From contig NZ_CALYOY010000011.1 in the NCBI RefSeq assembly GCF_945269915.1, positions 1 to 53,919 on the forward strand: a stretch of DNA of 53,919 nt. The letters run 5' to 3'. Positions within the stretch are counted from its first letter, which is position 1, and the number at the start of each line of letters is the position of its first letter. Source of the stretch: an uncultured Bifidobacterium sp. Lineage in GTDB: Bacteria; Actinomycetota; Actinomycetes; Actinomycetales; Bifidobacteriaceae. The translations under genes were made by a program, and so were the position numbers. Under the pieces are notes generated by a model. It saw only the letters and a program-made list of their open reading frames with translations. It did not search any database and was not told the DNA's origin. Of this stretch, positions 1 to 9,688 are shown one piece after another.

Positions 1-8
1 CAGCTCCA
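1..8 (+). tRNA. Probable 3' end of a tRNA-Ala, cut by the window edge
   Basis: The first seven bases, CAGCTCC, followed by A, read as the 3' acceptor strand plus discriminator base of a tRNA. With a 5' strand GGGGCTG the fifth base (T) would form the G3-U70 pair that identifies tRNA-Ala. A terminator follows directly. The body of the tRNA lies outside the window, so this is an inference from eight bases. No CCA is encoded at the expected place. It could equally be unrelated sequence. Confidence 0.35.
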
Positions 9-18
9 CTCGAACACA

Positions 19-47
19 GCCGCCCGGGTTCGCCCGGACGGCTTTTT
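19..47 (+). terminator. Rho-independent terminator
   Basis: A 10-bp stem with one mismatch (arms at 19-28 and 33-42) closes a TTCG tetraloop and is followed by five T residues at 43-47. The orientation fits the end of a plus-strand transcript entering from the left, possibly the tRNA whose 3' end seems to lie at position 1. Confidence 0.75.
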
Positions 48-301
48 GCTGCTCTCCTTGATTTCATCCTGGGAACCGCAGATTGTATTGGACGGTGCCT
101 GGATGGTTGCCAGGACCCTCCCCGTCGCATAACAACGTGGAACTGCAGATCAGCAGAGCGAAACGACTGTGCCAATAGCCCGGAATACAAATTCAACAAA
201 TCCCTGTTCATACCAGTAGAGCAATACTTCCAATGCCATATCGCACTATTCTCAACACACTACGCACACATATTCATCGGTTGGCACTTATCGAATAGAC
301 C

Positions 302-838
302 TCATTCATCGAACAGGGTGATTGGACATTCTGGAGGGTGGCGAACACTGATGCCGATACTCGCTGTGGCATTGGCTTTCTTGACGAATTCAATGAATTT
401 ATCATCCCACGAATATACTACGGTGGCATTCGCGTATTTTGCCGTAGCCAATATCGCAGAATCGATAGGACGGATACACTGTATTGACGTATTATCGTGG
501 TACCACTCGGCAGCAGGCAAGGTAAGATCCGCAAAATCAAGCGTGGAATCCTCACACCACTGCATCACTTGCTGTTTCATTTCTTTGTATTGTCTTTTAG
601 TCGGGTTACCGTCCGCATGAATAATATGGTCCGACGACAGTTCAATCAGGGCGATGGAAGGAAGCAGAAGTTCAAACTGCCCACTGATGGCATCATCCAA
701 CAATCGTTTTGATCGGTCCAAACACGTCGCGGGGAGATTGTCCATCTTCCCCAGAGCGACGTTCAAGATAACGTTGGTATCAACAATGGCACGCGCGGGG
801 TAACGAAGTCCATCTTCCCTCTCCATATTTAGGGTCAT
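302..838 (-). CDS. PIN-domain protein, candidate VapC-like toxin
   Basis: This 178-residue protein has the PIN-domain layout of a Mg-dependent RNase. VDTN near the N-terminus gives Asp20, IELSS gives Glu66, the RPIDSAIL motif gives Asp126, and a Trp-Asp-Asp near residue 145 supplies the fourth acid. VapC toxins usually cleave tRNA or rRNA; this protein is somewhat longer than the usual 130-150 residues. Its start codon overlaps the stop codon of the upstream gene by four bases (ATGA), so the two are translationally coupled, as in toxin-antitoxin operons. The pair is clearly lower in G+C than the rest of the window, which suggests transfer. The upstream partner is not a recognisable small antitoxin, so toxin function is an inference and a general RNase role is possible. 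Confidence 0.75.
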   Translation of the reverse strand: MTLNMEREDGLRYPARAIVDTNVILNVALGKMDNLPATCLDRSKRLLDDAISGQFELLLPSIALIELSSDHIIHADGNPTKRQYKEMKQQVMQWCEDSTLDFADLTLPAAEWYHDNTSIQCIRPIDSAILATAKYANATVVYSWDDKFIEFVKKANATASIGISVRHPPECPITLFDE

Positions 839-1626
839 TGGCTATCCCCTCTGGTGATCCGTTGCTCTCCGCAGCTTCTCAGCGAGTCGATGATACTGAC
901 AGAGTTCACACCTGACGGCAACTGTATCTTTATGGTATTGACCAAGTCATCAGCCGTGACCGGTGCGCGATGCTTCTTCTGAATCGTTTGAATTCCTTCA
1001 GCATCCATCGAGAGACAATCATCAGCATCAAGCCGAATAAACCCCGTAACCTCTATCAGCCTTCCAGGATTGAGCGTGCTCACGACACCATCAAGATCAC
1101 TCGGGAAAGTGACCTTTACCCTTCTACCGCTCGATTTATCCACCAGCCCGATCGACCTATGATTCCTCTGTAATATGAGCTTGTCGATTTTCCCCTGAAT
1201 GCGACCGAAGGAACGACGTGCAGCCTTCTTGAGAAGACGCTCTAAGTTCTCAAGCAACTGTTGGTCGAGGATGCTAATCTGACCATCGATATTCAGAATC
1301 AGGTCTGATTGAGTTTCATGAACAAGAGCGTTGGAGTTTTCTATGACCCGTTTAAAAGTAATCAACGCAACCTGATTAGGTTCAGCCGATGAGGCCATGC
1401 CGGCAAAGGACCTCATCACTTGTAAAGATCGATTGGCCAAGGAATCATAAACAAGAGGTTCAGCAGTCATATGGACGCTCGCTATACGTGCCTCGGTGAC
1501 TATCCAATCGTCGGCCTCTGCTTGAGACAACAATTGAGAAAATGCCTCAGCCGCCAGATTAAAAGCTCTAGCCGTAACTTTTTCAGGAGGGCAATTGACT
1601 TCAAAACTAAAGTGCGGCACGTCCAT
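835..1626 (-). CDS. Uncharacterised partner of the PIN-domain protein
   Basis: This 263-residue soluble protein lacks a signal peptide or membrane segment. I do not recognise a named family. Residues 1-55 could form an alpha/beta unit, 120-140 is a basic helix, and 141-216 looks like a small beta-barrel (OB-like), with a GRIQGKID start and an RLIEVTGFIRLD strand. It has a strong SD (GGAGGGAGGG) just before its ATG. It is the first gene of a two-gene operon and overlaps the PIN gene by four bases. The position suggests an antitoxin or a regulatory/RNA-binding subunit, but it is three times the size of a usual VapB and shows no obvious ribbon-helix-helix or AbrB domain. Base composition is A+T-rich like its partner. 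Confidence 0.7.
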   Translation of the reverse strand: MDVPHFSFEVNCPPEKVTARAFNLAAEAFSQLLSQAEADDWIVTEARIASVHMTAEPLVYDSLANRSLQVMRSFAGMASSAEPNQVALITFKRVIENSNALVHETQSDLILNIDGQISILDQQLLENLERLLKKAARRSFGRIQGKIDKLILQRNHRSIGLVDKSSGRRVKVTFPSDLDGVVSTLNPGRLIEVTGFIRLDADDCLSMDAEGIQTIQKKHRAPVTADDLVNTIKIQLPSGVNSVSIIDSLRSCGEQRITRGDSQ

Positions 1627-1829
1627 TGTCCCTCCCTCCGATCCTACTGGATAAGCGTATCATTGACCACCCGTATGCCATAGGAATCAATCGTTTGGAA
1701 AATAACCGATCTGGCGCTGTACCGTACACAGCACAAAACGGAACTGATCTAATCGAATATTGACTTTGCAATACCGATCAGCGCCCGAGCACCAAGCAGG
1801 TCGTCATTCAGTGCGCCTTTGCTCGGCAA

Positions 1830-2096
1830 TCAGGAGTATCTCCGCTCAAGCTGTGCATAACGGGATTCGCGGGCGCCCAGGCGGATGGATTCGATATCGG
1901 CTTTGACCTGACGGTACCGGGCGGCCAGATCGTCGCGTCGGGATGGCGACAGGGTGGGGTCATCCAGCTGGTAGAGGATCTGATCCTTGCGCTTCTCCAG
2001 TAATGTGCGGATACGAGTGTGGTATTGGTCGAGCAGCTCAGGCCCGGAATACCCGGGTGAGCGCAGAACTACATCTGCCGGGTCCTGATACTTCAT
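1830..2096 (-). CDS. Small hypothetical protein, 88 residues
   Basis: An open frame starting MKYQDPADVV and ending in LERRYS encodes 88 residues, strongly charged and predicted mostly helical, with no cysteines and no membrane segment. No convincing SD precedes the ATG; a TATATT hexamer lies about 12 bases upstream, so a leaderless transcript is possible. The frame stays open upstream only because it runs antisense to dtd. I do not recognise a family. It may be a small DNA- or ribosome-associated protein, but nothing in the sequence shows that. Confidence 0.5.
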   Translation of the reverse strand: MKYQDPADVVLRSPGYSGPELLDQYHTRIRTLLEKRKDQILYQLDDPTLSPSRRDDLAARYRQVKADIESIRLGARESRYAQLERRYS

Positions 2097-2201
2097 TGGA
2101 GCGAATATACCGGTCCGTGGATTAATACAAGCTTTATCTCGCCATAGGCATAGGCGGCCACGGATCGGCGCGGTCCTGTGGTCGCCTCTAGACTGGCAGA
2201 C

Positions 2202-2696
2202 ATGAGAATCGTCATACAACGTGTTTCCAGGGCACATGTGGATGTGGTCGATGACCGGGGCCAGCCCGATGGGGAATTCGAACCACAGCAGATCCGGCAG
2301 GGGCTGCTGCTCCTGGTGGCGGTCAGTGACCAGGACGGCCCTGAGCAGGTGGCCTATGCGGCCCGGAAAATTGCCAAGATGAGGATTTTCGAGGACGACC
2401 AGGGCAAAATGAACCGTTCGGTGGTCGATTGCCGGGGGCGGATCATGTCGGTCTCCCAGTTCACCCTCTATGCCGACATCCGCCACGGCAACCGTCCCAG
2501 CTTCATCGGAGCCGGCAGGCCCGACCATGCCGAAGAGGTCTGGGAGGACCTCAATCAAGCCCTGTCGGAATACGGCATCGAGGTGATCACCGGCAGCTTC
2601 GGTGCCCACATGAGGTTGGACTTCGTCAACGACGGACCTGTGACCATCCTCCTGGACACGGACGAGCTGATGCAGGCACCCGCCCACCAGGGCTGA
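2202..2696 (+). CDS. dtd: D-aminoacyl-tRNA deacylase
   Basis: Dtd hydrolyses the ester bond of D-aminoacyl-tRNAs (and Gly-tRNA-Ala), recycling tRNA and keeping D-amino acids out of proteins. The start MRIVIQRVSRA matches the family N-terminus, so the ATG at 2202 is preferred over one eight codons upstream. The cross-subunit active site is present as SQFTLYAD, and the second signature is NDGPVTILLDT near the C-terminus. At 164 residues it is slightly longer than usual (about 145-150) because of a short insertion after VDVVDD. It converges with ftsQ, leaving 98 bp between them without a clear terminator. Confidence 0.95.
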   Translation: MRIVIQRVSRAHVDVVDDRGQPDGEFEPQQIRQGLLLLVAVSDQDGPEQVAYAARKIAKMRIFEDDQGKMNRSVVDCRGRIMSVSQFTLYADIRHGNRPSFIGAGRPDHAEEVWEDLNQALSEYGIEVITGSFGAHMRLDFVNDGPVTILLDTDELMQAPAHQG

Positions 2697-2794
2697 CTTT
2701 ACGCAAACGAAGGAGGGCGCAAACCACCGCAGCCGGTCAATGGCTCGATGGACACATTCCTGCTGAGGGCAATATGAAACGGCTGTACCACCGC

Positions 2795-3964
2795 TTACTT
2801 GACGATGGGTCTGAGCGGGGCGGAGACATCGAGCTGGTGTTTGTCACCGATCTTGCTGGGATCATTGATGATCTTGTCAACGACGGCCAGCTTGAGCTTC
2901 AGGTCGGAACCATCTCCCCAGATGATCACACGCTCCCCCCTGTTCAGCTCCGTGGTGATGGAATCCTGGGTGTCGGCGGTCACCTTGGTCACTGAGTGAC
3001 GCATGTCCTCGGGCATGGAGGAGAGGATCAGCAGGGTCTGCTTGACGGTCCGGTCGCTCTTGCCGCGCTCCAGATTGGCCACCTGGATGATGGGGATGTT
3101 CTTGGCCGGCCTGTCGACGGCGTTGAGCACCCGCCCCTTCCGGTCGACGGCGGTCAAAGTGCCCTGGGAATCCTTGAGGATGGCCGTGGGCTCCTGGGCC
3201 CTGAAAGTCACATCCAGGCCATGGGGGAAGTGCTTGTGCACCTGGGCATCGGTCACGCCGGCCATACCGCCGATGTCCTCTTCAATCGACTTGGTCGAAA
3301 CCAGCATGAGGGAACGGTCGCCCTGCTCCCTGACGATGGACTCCACCTTCTTGTTCGCCACCCAGGCGTTGCCGCCGGAGACCTCGATATCCTCGGCTTG
3401 GAGCCGGAAGACCGGTGATATGAAGAGAAGCCAGACCAGGGCCGCGATGAGGGTCAGAACCAGGAAGGTGACACCGGCGCGGATAAGGATGACACGGCGG
3501 CTGGCCGACTTCTTCTCGTTGACCCTGGCCTCGAAGTCGATGACCTTGGGACGGACGAAGACCCCCATGCCCTCCTGGTCCCGGTCGACCCCGATGCGAT
3601 TCGACACGGCCTGGTCGGAGGGCATGGCACGGGCATCAACGAAATCGTCGGCCCGGCTTTCCTGCTCCGAGCGAATCGCGCGCGGGGACGACTGGTCGGC
3701 AGTGGTCGCAGTCTTCCCCTTGGATCTCCGACGGGAGGGAATCAGTTCCTTGGATCGACGGCGCCTCCGGGACTTCCCGGACTCCGTGGGTTCCCCGGAG
3801 TGCCCGACCTGTTTGGAACGCGGACCGCCGCCCTGTCTGGAACCCTCTTGCGACACAGCCCCGTCCGCACCCGACACCGCATCCTTGGAGCGGGAGCGGA
3901 TGGATCGCCCGGACCGTCCATGCCCGTCCGGGTTCCGGGAGCTGACGACTCTGCGGGATGTCAC
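2795..3964 (-). CDS. ftsQ: Cell division protein FtsQ
   Basis: FtsQ is a bitopic divisome protein that links the Z-ring side to the septal synthase FtsW/FtsI. The first 155 residues are a basic, serine/arginine-rich cytoplasmic tail, much longer than in E. coli. A single transmembrane helix follows at about 158-182. The extracytoplasmic POTRA domain begins at FRLQAEDIEVSGGN and is followed by the FtsQ/DivIB domain. It is the last gene of the dcw cluster and its start overlaps the end of murC by four bases, so it is translationally coupled. The identification rests on domain order and position. Confidence 0.93.
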   Translation of the reverse strand: MTSRRVVSSRNPDGHGRSGRSIRSRSKDAVSGADGAVSQEGSRQGGGPRSKQVGHSGEPTESGKSRRRRRSKELIPSRRRSKGKTATTADQSSPRAIRSEQESRADDFVDARAMPSDQAVSNRIGVDRDQEGMGVFVRPKVIDFEARVNEKKSASRRVILIRAGVTFLVLTLIAALVWLLFISPVFRLQAEDIEVSGGNAWVANKKVESIVREQGDRSLMLVSTKSIEEDIGGMAGVTDAQVHKHFPHGLDVTFRAQEPTAILKDSQGTLTAVDRKGRVLNAVDRPAKNIPIIQVANLERGKSDRTVKQTLLILSSMPEDMRHSVTKVTADTQDSITTELNRGERVIIWGDGSDLKLKLAVVDKIINDPSKIGDKHQLDVSAPLRPIVK

Positions 3965-5625
3965 CGTGTCTCCTCTTTCCTACCCTGGCCTGAGAACCTG
4001 ACGGAGAGTTCATCAAGGATGACCTGCCCCATGGTGGTGATGTCGCCTGCACCGACCGTGATGATGACATCACCGGACCGGGCACGGTCGGCCAGGTCCA
4101 GAGCCGCCTGGTGCATGTCCCGGCAGGCATGGAAGGAGGCCTGATGCACATCTCCGGCGGCTGTGGTCTGGCGGGCCTGCAGAATGGTGTCGGGACCAAC
4201 CTCGGGGTAGTCCTCCTGGCGTTCCCGGGCGGGGAAGATACCAGTCACGGTCACATCATCGGCCCGGTTCAGGGCCGAGGCGAACTGGTCGGCGAAGATT
4301 CTGGTCCTGGAGAAGAGATGAGGTTGGAAGAGCACACGGATGGTCCGGTCCGGGTAACGTCTGCGGGCGGCATCCAACAGGGCGGCGATTTCAGTGGGAT
4401 GATGGGCGTAATCGTCCACCAGGGTCACCCCACCGACCTCTCCCCTGACCTCGAACCGCCTGGAGGCCCCGCGGAAACCACCCGCCGCACGGGCCGCGGC
4501 CCGAGGGTCCAGGCCCAGGAGGGTGCAGGCGATGATGGCCGCTGTGGCATTTCGGGCGTTGTGGATGCCGGGTATGGCCAGATCGACTGGCACCTCGACG
4601 CTCCGGTCCGCACTATCCCCGGAATTCCCTGAATCTCTGCCGGTATCGTCCCCGGCCCGGTCAAGGAGGTCGGCCGGAATCTGCAGAGTGCAGTGCTCAC
4701 GGCCCGATCCACTGGCCTCGGACTCGGATACGATCCTGACCAGGCTGGCCCCCTTCAGGGCCTCTCCCAGCTCCGAGCGCGTTTCGGTCGAGTAGACCAC
4801 CACCCTGGCCTTGCAGGTCCCGTTCAGGTCCCGCAGGACCTCCAGGGCACCCTGGTCATCTCCGCAGATGACCAGATACCCCTGGGCATGGCGGACATGG
4901 TCGACGAAGGCCTGGCGGAAGGCGGCCGGGGTTCCGTAATGGTCCAGGTGGTCGGGTTCCACATTGGTCACGATGGCGATGGTGGGGCGGTACTTGCCGA
5001 AGCTCCCGTCCGACTCGTCCGCCTCGGCCACCAGCACGTCACCCTGGCCGACATGGCCCCCGTCGATGGCCCCCCGTGCGGTCTGGATGGAACCCCCGAT
5101 GGCATAGCTGGGGTCGGCGAGCCTGCCGGTTCCGGCATTGGCCAGAATGTGGGCGGTCAAGGCGCTGGTGGTGGTCTTGCCGTGGGCTCCGGCCACGGTG
5201 ACCGAACGCCTGGAGGCCATGAGGAGGGCCAGGATGTCGCTCCGGTGCAGGAGTCGGGCACCCTGGGCTCGGGCCGCCAGGATCTCGGGGTTGTCGGGCT
5301 TGATGGCGCTGGACCAGACCACGGTCCGGGCACCCGCCACGTTCCCGGCGCTCTGCCCCAGGCGGACCGTGATACCCAGCCGCTCCAGGCGGTCGGTCTT
5401 CTCGCTGGCCTGCCTGTCGGAACCGGAGACCTGCACGCCGACCTGGTGGAGCATCTCGGCCAGGACACTCATTCCGGCACCCCCGATACCGATGAAGTGG
5501 GTGGCTCCCAGGTCCTGGGGGTCGGTGATCCCCGTTCCGGCCAGGGCATCCCGGGTCGGGTCCAGGGGCAGGGCAGACGGGTCCGCTTCCCCGGTGGTTG
5601 GGTTCCTACGATCAGTGCTGGGCAA
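3961..5625 (-). CDS. murC: UDP-N-acetylmuramate--L-alanine ligase
   Basis: MurC adds L-Ala to UDP-MurNAc in the cytoplasm, the first step of the peptide stem. The N-terminal Rossmann motif HFIGIGGAGMS, the ATP loop AGAHGKTTTS and the Mur-ligase motif VTNVEPDHLDHYG are intact, and the C-terminal domain carries VDDYAHHPTEI. An open frame reaches an ATG at 5661, but that codon has no SD. A TTG at 5625 follows AGGAG at a proper distance and is chosen here, giving 554 residues. This is longer than usual (about 460-500), with insertions around the Gly/Ser/Asp-rich stretch before VEVPVDLAIPGIHN. Confidence 0.95.
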   Translation of the reverse strand: MPSTDRRNPTTGEADPSALPLDPTRDALAGTGITDPQDLGATHFIGIGGAGMSVLAEMLHQVGVQVSGSDRQASEKTDRLERLGITVRLGQSAGNVAGARTVVWSSAIKPDNPEILAARAQGARLLHRSDILALLMASRRSVTVAGAHGKTTTSALTAHILANAGTGRLADPSYAIGGSIQTARGAIDGGHVGQGDVLVAEADESDGSFGKYRPTIAIVTNVEPDHLDHYGTPAAFRQAFVDHVRHAQGYLVICGDDQGALEVLRDLNGTCKARVVVYSTETRSELGEALKGASLVRIVSESEASGSGREHCTLQIPADLLDRAGDDTGRDSGNSGDSADRSVEVPVDLAIPGIHNARNATAAIIACTLLGLDPRAAARAAGGFRGASRRFEVRGEVGGVTLVDDYAHHPTEIAALLDAARRRYPDRTIRVLFQPHLFSRTRIFADQFASALNRADDVTVTGIFPARERQEDYPEVGPDTILQARQTTAAGDVHQASFHACRDMHQAALDLADRARSGDVIITVGAGDITTMGQVILDELSVRFSGQGRKEETR

Positions 5626-5730
5626 GATACATCTCCTCGGACGATTCCATACTGACTCCATTATGACGGCAGACCTGTACGCGCAGGGTGGCCCTATCCG
5701 CCCACCGACCCTGCCTGCCCCACCGGGCCT

Positions 5731-6951
5731 TCAGCCCTTTTCGGCCACGGAAAGAATCCTGGAGGTCATGACCTGGGCCGCATCGCGGATGCCGTAATCC
5801 CAGGCATGGTGCCGCATGGTGCCCAGCCTGTCCACATCGGCCAGGAGGGCGGGCACCTGCTCTTCGATCCAGGCGGGGGTCAGGTCGGCATCGGCCACCA
5901 TCAGCCCTCCCCCGGCCTCGACGACCGGCTGGGCGTTGAACCGCTGCTCCCCGTTGCCGATGGGCAGGGGAACATAGACGGCCGGCAGGCCCAGGGCCGT
6001 CAACTCGCTGACCGAACCTGCCCCGGACCGGCAGATGACCAGGTCGGCACAGGCGAAGGCCAGATCGATACGTTCCAGGTATTCGGCCATGTGGTAATCA
6101 CCGGAACCACGGTGGGCCGGATCCAGGTCGGTGACCACCCCATCGCCCAGATCGCGGACAACCTGCTCCTGCACCTGGCCGCTCTTGCCGCGCCCGGTCA
6201 GGTGCACCACCTGCCCAAGTTCCAGAAGCCTGCCCGCACAGGCGGATACGGCCCTGTTGAGGCTGGCCGCGCCCAGAGAGCCGCCGGTCACCAGGACCAC
6301 CTTCCGCTCGGGGTCCAACCCCAGCTGTGCCGCGGCCTGGACCCGGGCAGCCCGGGAGTCACGCTCCATTTTCACGACCAGGTCGGCGATGGCAGGCCGC
6401 AGGGGCAGCCCGACCCGTTCGACCGGGATACCCGGACGGGCCTTGATGCCGGTGTGATCATAGGCCGTGCCCACATAGTCCGCCCACCGGGCACCCAGCT
6501 TGTTGGCCATGCCGGCCCTGGCATTCTGCTCATGAATCAGGATGGGCAGGCCCATCACCTTGGCGGCCCTATAGACCGGTGCCGAAGCGTAGCCGCCGAA
6601 GCCTACGACCAGATCAGCCGATTGTCGGCGGAGAATCTCCTTGACCCTGCCGACCTCCCTGCCCCACCGCATAGGGAACTTCAGGGCATCCGTATTGGGA
6701 CGACGGGGGAAGGGTACCTTCTCGATCGTATCCAGGGGGAATCCCGCAGCCGGAACCAGGTCGTGCTCCAGACCTACGGCGGTGCCGATGACGCTGATTC
6801 GGGCCTGGGGGCACTGCCCGCGCAGGGCGGCCGCCACGCTGAGCAGGGGGTTGACATGCCCTGCCGTGCCGCCACCCGCCAAGACCACATGGGGCCCGTC
6901 TCCGGACCCGTCTCCCTGCTTCGCCATTCCTGTCCGACCCCTGTCACTCAT
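5731..6951 (-). CDS. murG: UDP-N-acetylglucosamine--lipid I GlcNAc transferase
   Basis: MurG is a GT28 membrane-associated transferase that converts lipid I to lipid II on the inner face of the membrane. Visible hallmarks are the glycine-rich loop [12 protein letters not shown] near the N-terminus, the second loop [12 protein letters not shown], and the UDP-GlcNAc-binding C-terminal motif [19 protein letters not shown]. The ATG at 6951 has an AGGA eight bases upstream and gives 406 residues; an ATG eight codons later has a poorer SD. The open frame extends far upstream only because it runs antisense-free through ftsW. It lies 14 bp downstream of ftsW, consistent with one operon. Confidence 0.95.
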   Translation of the reverse strand: MSDRGRTGMAKQGDGSGDGPHVVLAGGGTAGHVNPLLSVAAALRGQCPQARISVIGTAVGLEHDLVPAAGFPLDTIEKVPFPRRPNTDALKFPMRWGREVGRVKEILRRQSADLVVGFGGYASAPVYRAAKVMGLPILIHEQNARAGMANKLGARWADYVGTAYDHTGIKARPGIPVERVGLPLRPAIADLVVKMERDSRAARVQAAAQLGLDPERKVVLVTGGSLGAASLNRAVSACAGRLLELGQVVHLTGRGKSGQVQEQVVRDLGDGVVTDLDPAHRGSGDYHMAEYLERIDLAFACADLVICRSGAGSVSELTALGLPAVYVPLPIGNGEQRFNAQPVVEAGGGLMVADADLTPAWIEEQVPALLADVDRLGTMRHHAWDYGIRDAAQVMTSRILSVAEKG

Positions 6952-6965
6952 GCTGAAAATCCTAC

Positions 6966-8183
6966 TCAGGCCCCCGTAACGAGGGCCTTGACGTCGGGTT
7001 GGGTCCGAATCATCCGCAGGGCCACCCCGGCCGCCATCAGGCACATGATCAGGGCCGTGCCACCCGCGGAGACGAAGGGCAGGGGCAGACCGATGACCGG
7101 CAGGAGCCCGAGGACCACGCAGATGTTGATCAGGGCCTGGCCCACCAGCCAGACGTCCAGGCAGACCAGGACCATGCCGGCGTACCGGTTCTTGGTGGTC
7201 AGGGCGATCCGCAGCATGCACCAGCCCATGATGATGAAAGCCAGGATGACCAGGGCAGCCCCGAAGAAGCCGAGCTCCTCGCCGATAACGGCGAAGATGA
7301 AGTCGTTGTGGGCCTCGGGCAGGTAGTTCCACTTCTCCCGGGAATTGCCCAGACCCACCCCGCTCAGACCACCGGATGCCATGGCGTAGAGACCGTGAAT
7401 GGATTGATAACAGACGCCCTGAATGTCATCGGCCGAGCACTTCCCATAGGCCGCCATGATGCGCTGGGTCCGGTTTCCGTTGCCCATGACCGAGAAACCG
7501 ATGATACCGACCAGGCCGACCACGGCCAGGCTCAGGAGCCACCTCAGGGGGAAACCGGAGACCAGAAAGGCCACGAAGCCGATGATGACGATGATCATGG
7601 CCGTGCCCAGGTCCCTGCCCAGCATGATCAGGCCGAAGCTGAGCACGAACCCACAGATCGGCGTCAGATACGGTGTCCACGGGTGGGTGGGGGTCTTCCC
7701 CTCCCGGATCTCTCGCTGGGCCTCAATCAGGGCCTGGGGAAGCCATATGCACAGGGCCAGCTTCAGCATCTCGGCCGGTTGCATGGAGATGCCCCCGATC
7801 GAAATCCACCCCTGGTTGCCGTTGGCCGAGCGCCCCAGTGGGGTACGGGTCAGAAGCTGGAAGAACTGGCTGAAGACCAGGAAAGCCAAGGACCAACGCT
7901 GGTAATCCTCCACCTTGATCCGTTGGGCGGCGAAGGCGATGACCAGGCCGATCACACAGTAGACGGTCTGCCGGACCACCTGGCTCCAGGGGGAGCTGCC
8001 CTGGGCCACCAGGTCGACCGAGGACGAGGAGAAGACCATCATCAGTCCGAAGACCGTGGTGGCTATGACCGAGGCCAGGAACCCGTAGTAGCACCAGAGC
8101 GGGTTCATGATGGCCCGCCATCCCCGGTAGGGGTTCTGGGGCATGCCTGTGCCGCCACCGGTCGAGTCAGTGGTTTTCGCCAT
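6966..8183 (-). CDS. ftsW: Septal peptidoglycan glycosyltransferase FtsW (SEDS)
   Basis: FtsW is a SEDS-family integral membrane protein that polymerises lipid II at the septum together with FtsI. The 405-residue sequence shows about ten hydrophobic segments, starting with [20 protein letters not shown], and conserved SEDS stretches such as [10 protein letters not shown], the ARGLGxxMI-like [11 protein letters not shown], and [13 protein letters not shown]. The start overlaps the end of murD by 17 bp; an internal ATG at 8144 is a possible alternative. Its neighbours are the usual dcw order (murD-ftsW-murG), so it is assigned as FtsW rather than RodA. Confidence 0.95.
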   Translation of the reverse strand: MAKTTDSTGGGTGMPQNPYRGWRAIMNPLWCYYGFLASVIATTVFGLMMVFSSSSVDLVAQGSSPWSQVVRQTVYCVIGLVIAFAAQRIKVEDYQRWSLAFLVFSQFFQLLTRTPLGRSANGNQGWISIGGISMQPAEMLKLALCIWLPQALIEAQREIREGKTPTHPWTPYLTPICGFVLSFGLIMLGRDLGTAMIIVIIGFVAFLVSGFPLRWLLSLAVVGLVGIIGFSVMGNGNRTQRIMAAYGKCSADDIQGVCYQSIHGLYAMASGGLSGVGLGNSREKWNYLPEAHNDFIFAVIGEELGFFGAALVILAFIIMGWCMLRIALTTKNRYAGMVLVCLDVWLVGQALINICVVLGLLPVIGLPLPFVSAGGTALIMCLMAAGVALRMIRTQPDVKALVTGA

Positions 8184-9600
8184 GAGCCTTCACCCACCTG
8201 TCGGCCTGATCCGCGAACTGCTGGCCACGATCGGCGTATGACTTGAACTGGTCCATGGAGGCACAAGCCGGCGCCAGGAGCACCACCTGCCCGGGGCGGG
8301 CGTAGGAACCGGCGGCCTGGACGGCCCTGGCCATGACATCCTGCTCGGGCTCAGGGTTTATCAGTGTCAGGGGAAGGTCCGGGGCCTCGGCCTCGAAGGC
8401 CTGGAGCATGGTGGTCTGGTCCCTGCCGATGATGACCACGGCAGACATCCGCCGGGCCTGTGTCCTCACCAGGTCCTCGAACCGGGCTCCCTTGGCCAGG
8501 CCACCGGCGATCCAGACCACGGAACCATCCTGGTAGCTGGACAGGGAAGCCATGGCCGCGTGGGCGTTGGTGGCCTTGGAATCGTCCACGAACCGGATGG
8601 CGTCCGGTCCGGAACCCAGACTGGCGACGGTCTGGATCCGATGGTCTCCGGGTGTGAAGACTCGCATGGCTTCCAGGGCCGCACCCCTATCGGCACCGGC
8701 TCCCAGGCAGAGGGCCAGGGCACACAGGGCATCGGCCAGGAGGTGGGGGTAGACGGTCCCGTCGGGTTCGCTCAGATGAGCGAGGTCCGACAGCCTGACC
8801 AGTCGCTCGGCCCTGTCTGGCTCACCACCGGCCAGGCCGCTCTTGTCGACGATCCAACCCCGGTCCACGCCGATCTGCCCTGCTGTGGGGCTGCCAAGGG
8901 TGAACCCCACCTTCAAGCATCCGGGGGCCGGGTGGGCCCGGTCGGTCAGAACGCGGACCCGGTCATCATCGGCGTTGTAGACCAGGGCCTTGCGCACCCC
9001 TTCATAGACCTTGGCCTTGTCGGCGGCGTAGCGCTCGAACCCGCCGTGCCAGTCCAGGTGGTCGGCCGCCAGGTTGGTGATGGCCGCGCATTCCAGGGCC
9101 AGGGAATCGGTGAAGTGGAGCTGGAAGGAGCTCAGCTCGACGCAGAGGCAGTCGTTCGAGGGGTCCAGAACGGCCTGGGATACGGCCTTGCCGATGTTGC
9201 CGACCGCCGGTGCCCGCAGGCCCGAGGCCTCCATCATGGCCGAGGCCATCTGGGTGGTCGAGGTCTTCCCGTTGGTGCCGGTGATGCCGATCCAGGGGGC
9301 GGGGGCACCGGTCCGGGCGCTGTCCACCCGCAGGTTCCAGGCCACCTCGACCTCGCTGACCACCGGGATGCCCCGCCGCTGCGCCTCCAGGATGAAGGGG
9401 GTGCGGGGGTTGAAGACCGGCGAGGTCATGACCAGATCGACCTGGTCCCAGTCGATGGCATCAAAGTCATGGAGATCGGCCTGGGCCACCTTCTGGTCCA
9501 GGGTGGTCACAGCGGCCGCACGTCCCTGCAGGGCCTCGGCCACGCTTCTGCCCGAGATGCCCAACCCTACGACCAGCACCCGCTTGTCACTCATGTCCAT
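8167..9600 (-). CDS. murD: UDP-N-acetylmuramoyl-L-alanine--D-glutamate ligase
   Basis: MurD adds D-Glu to UDP-MurNAc-L-Ala. The Rossmann motif [15 protein letters not shown], the P-loop [13 protein letters not shown], the metal/substrate motif [11 protein letters not shown] and the C-terminal [12 protein letters not shown] are all intact. The open frame begins at a GTG at 9612, but the ATG at 9600, preceded by GGGG at suitable spacing, is the better start; a third candidate ATG is at 9594. At about 477 residues it is normal for the family. It lies between mraY and ftsW with short gaps, which fits co-transcription. Confidence 0.95.
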   Translation of the reverse strand: MDMSDKRVLVVGLGISGRSVAEALQGRAAAVTTLDQKVAQADLHDFDAIDWDQVDLVMTSPVFNPRTPFILEAQRRGIPVVSEVEVAWNLRVDSARTGAPAPWIGITGTNGKTSTTQMASAMMEASGLRAPAVGNIGKAVSQAVLDPSNDCLCVELSSFQLHFTDSLALECAAITNLAADHLDWHGGFERYAADKAKVYEGVRKALVYNADDDRVRVLTDRAHPAPGCLKVGFTLGSPTAGQIGVDRGWIVDKSGLAGGEPDRAERLVRLSDLAHLSEPDGTVYPHLLADALCALALCLGAGADRGAALEAMRVFTPGDHRIQTVASLGSGPDAIRFVDDSKATNAHAAMASLSSYQDGSVVWIAGGLAKGARFEDLVRTQARRMSAVVIIGRDQTTMLQAFEAEAPDLPLTLINPEPEQDVMARAVQAAGSYARPGQVVLLAPACASMDQFKSYADRGQQFADQADRWVKAHGENH

Positions 9601-9688
9601 GAAGGGAAACACCCCGTTTCATCGGGCCGGCGGTTCCTGGTACTGATACCGGTCGCCGGCGGACCGCTACCCTGCACATTTCTGCCGC

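Noticed and set aside
5626-5661. Upstream ATG start for murC
   Set aside because: No SD; a TTG 12 codons later follows AGGAG at good spacing.
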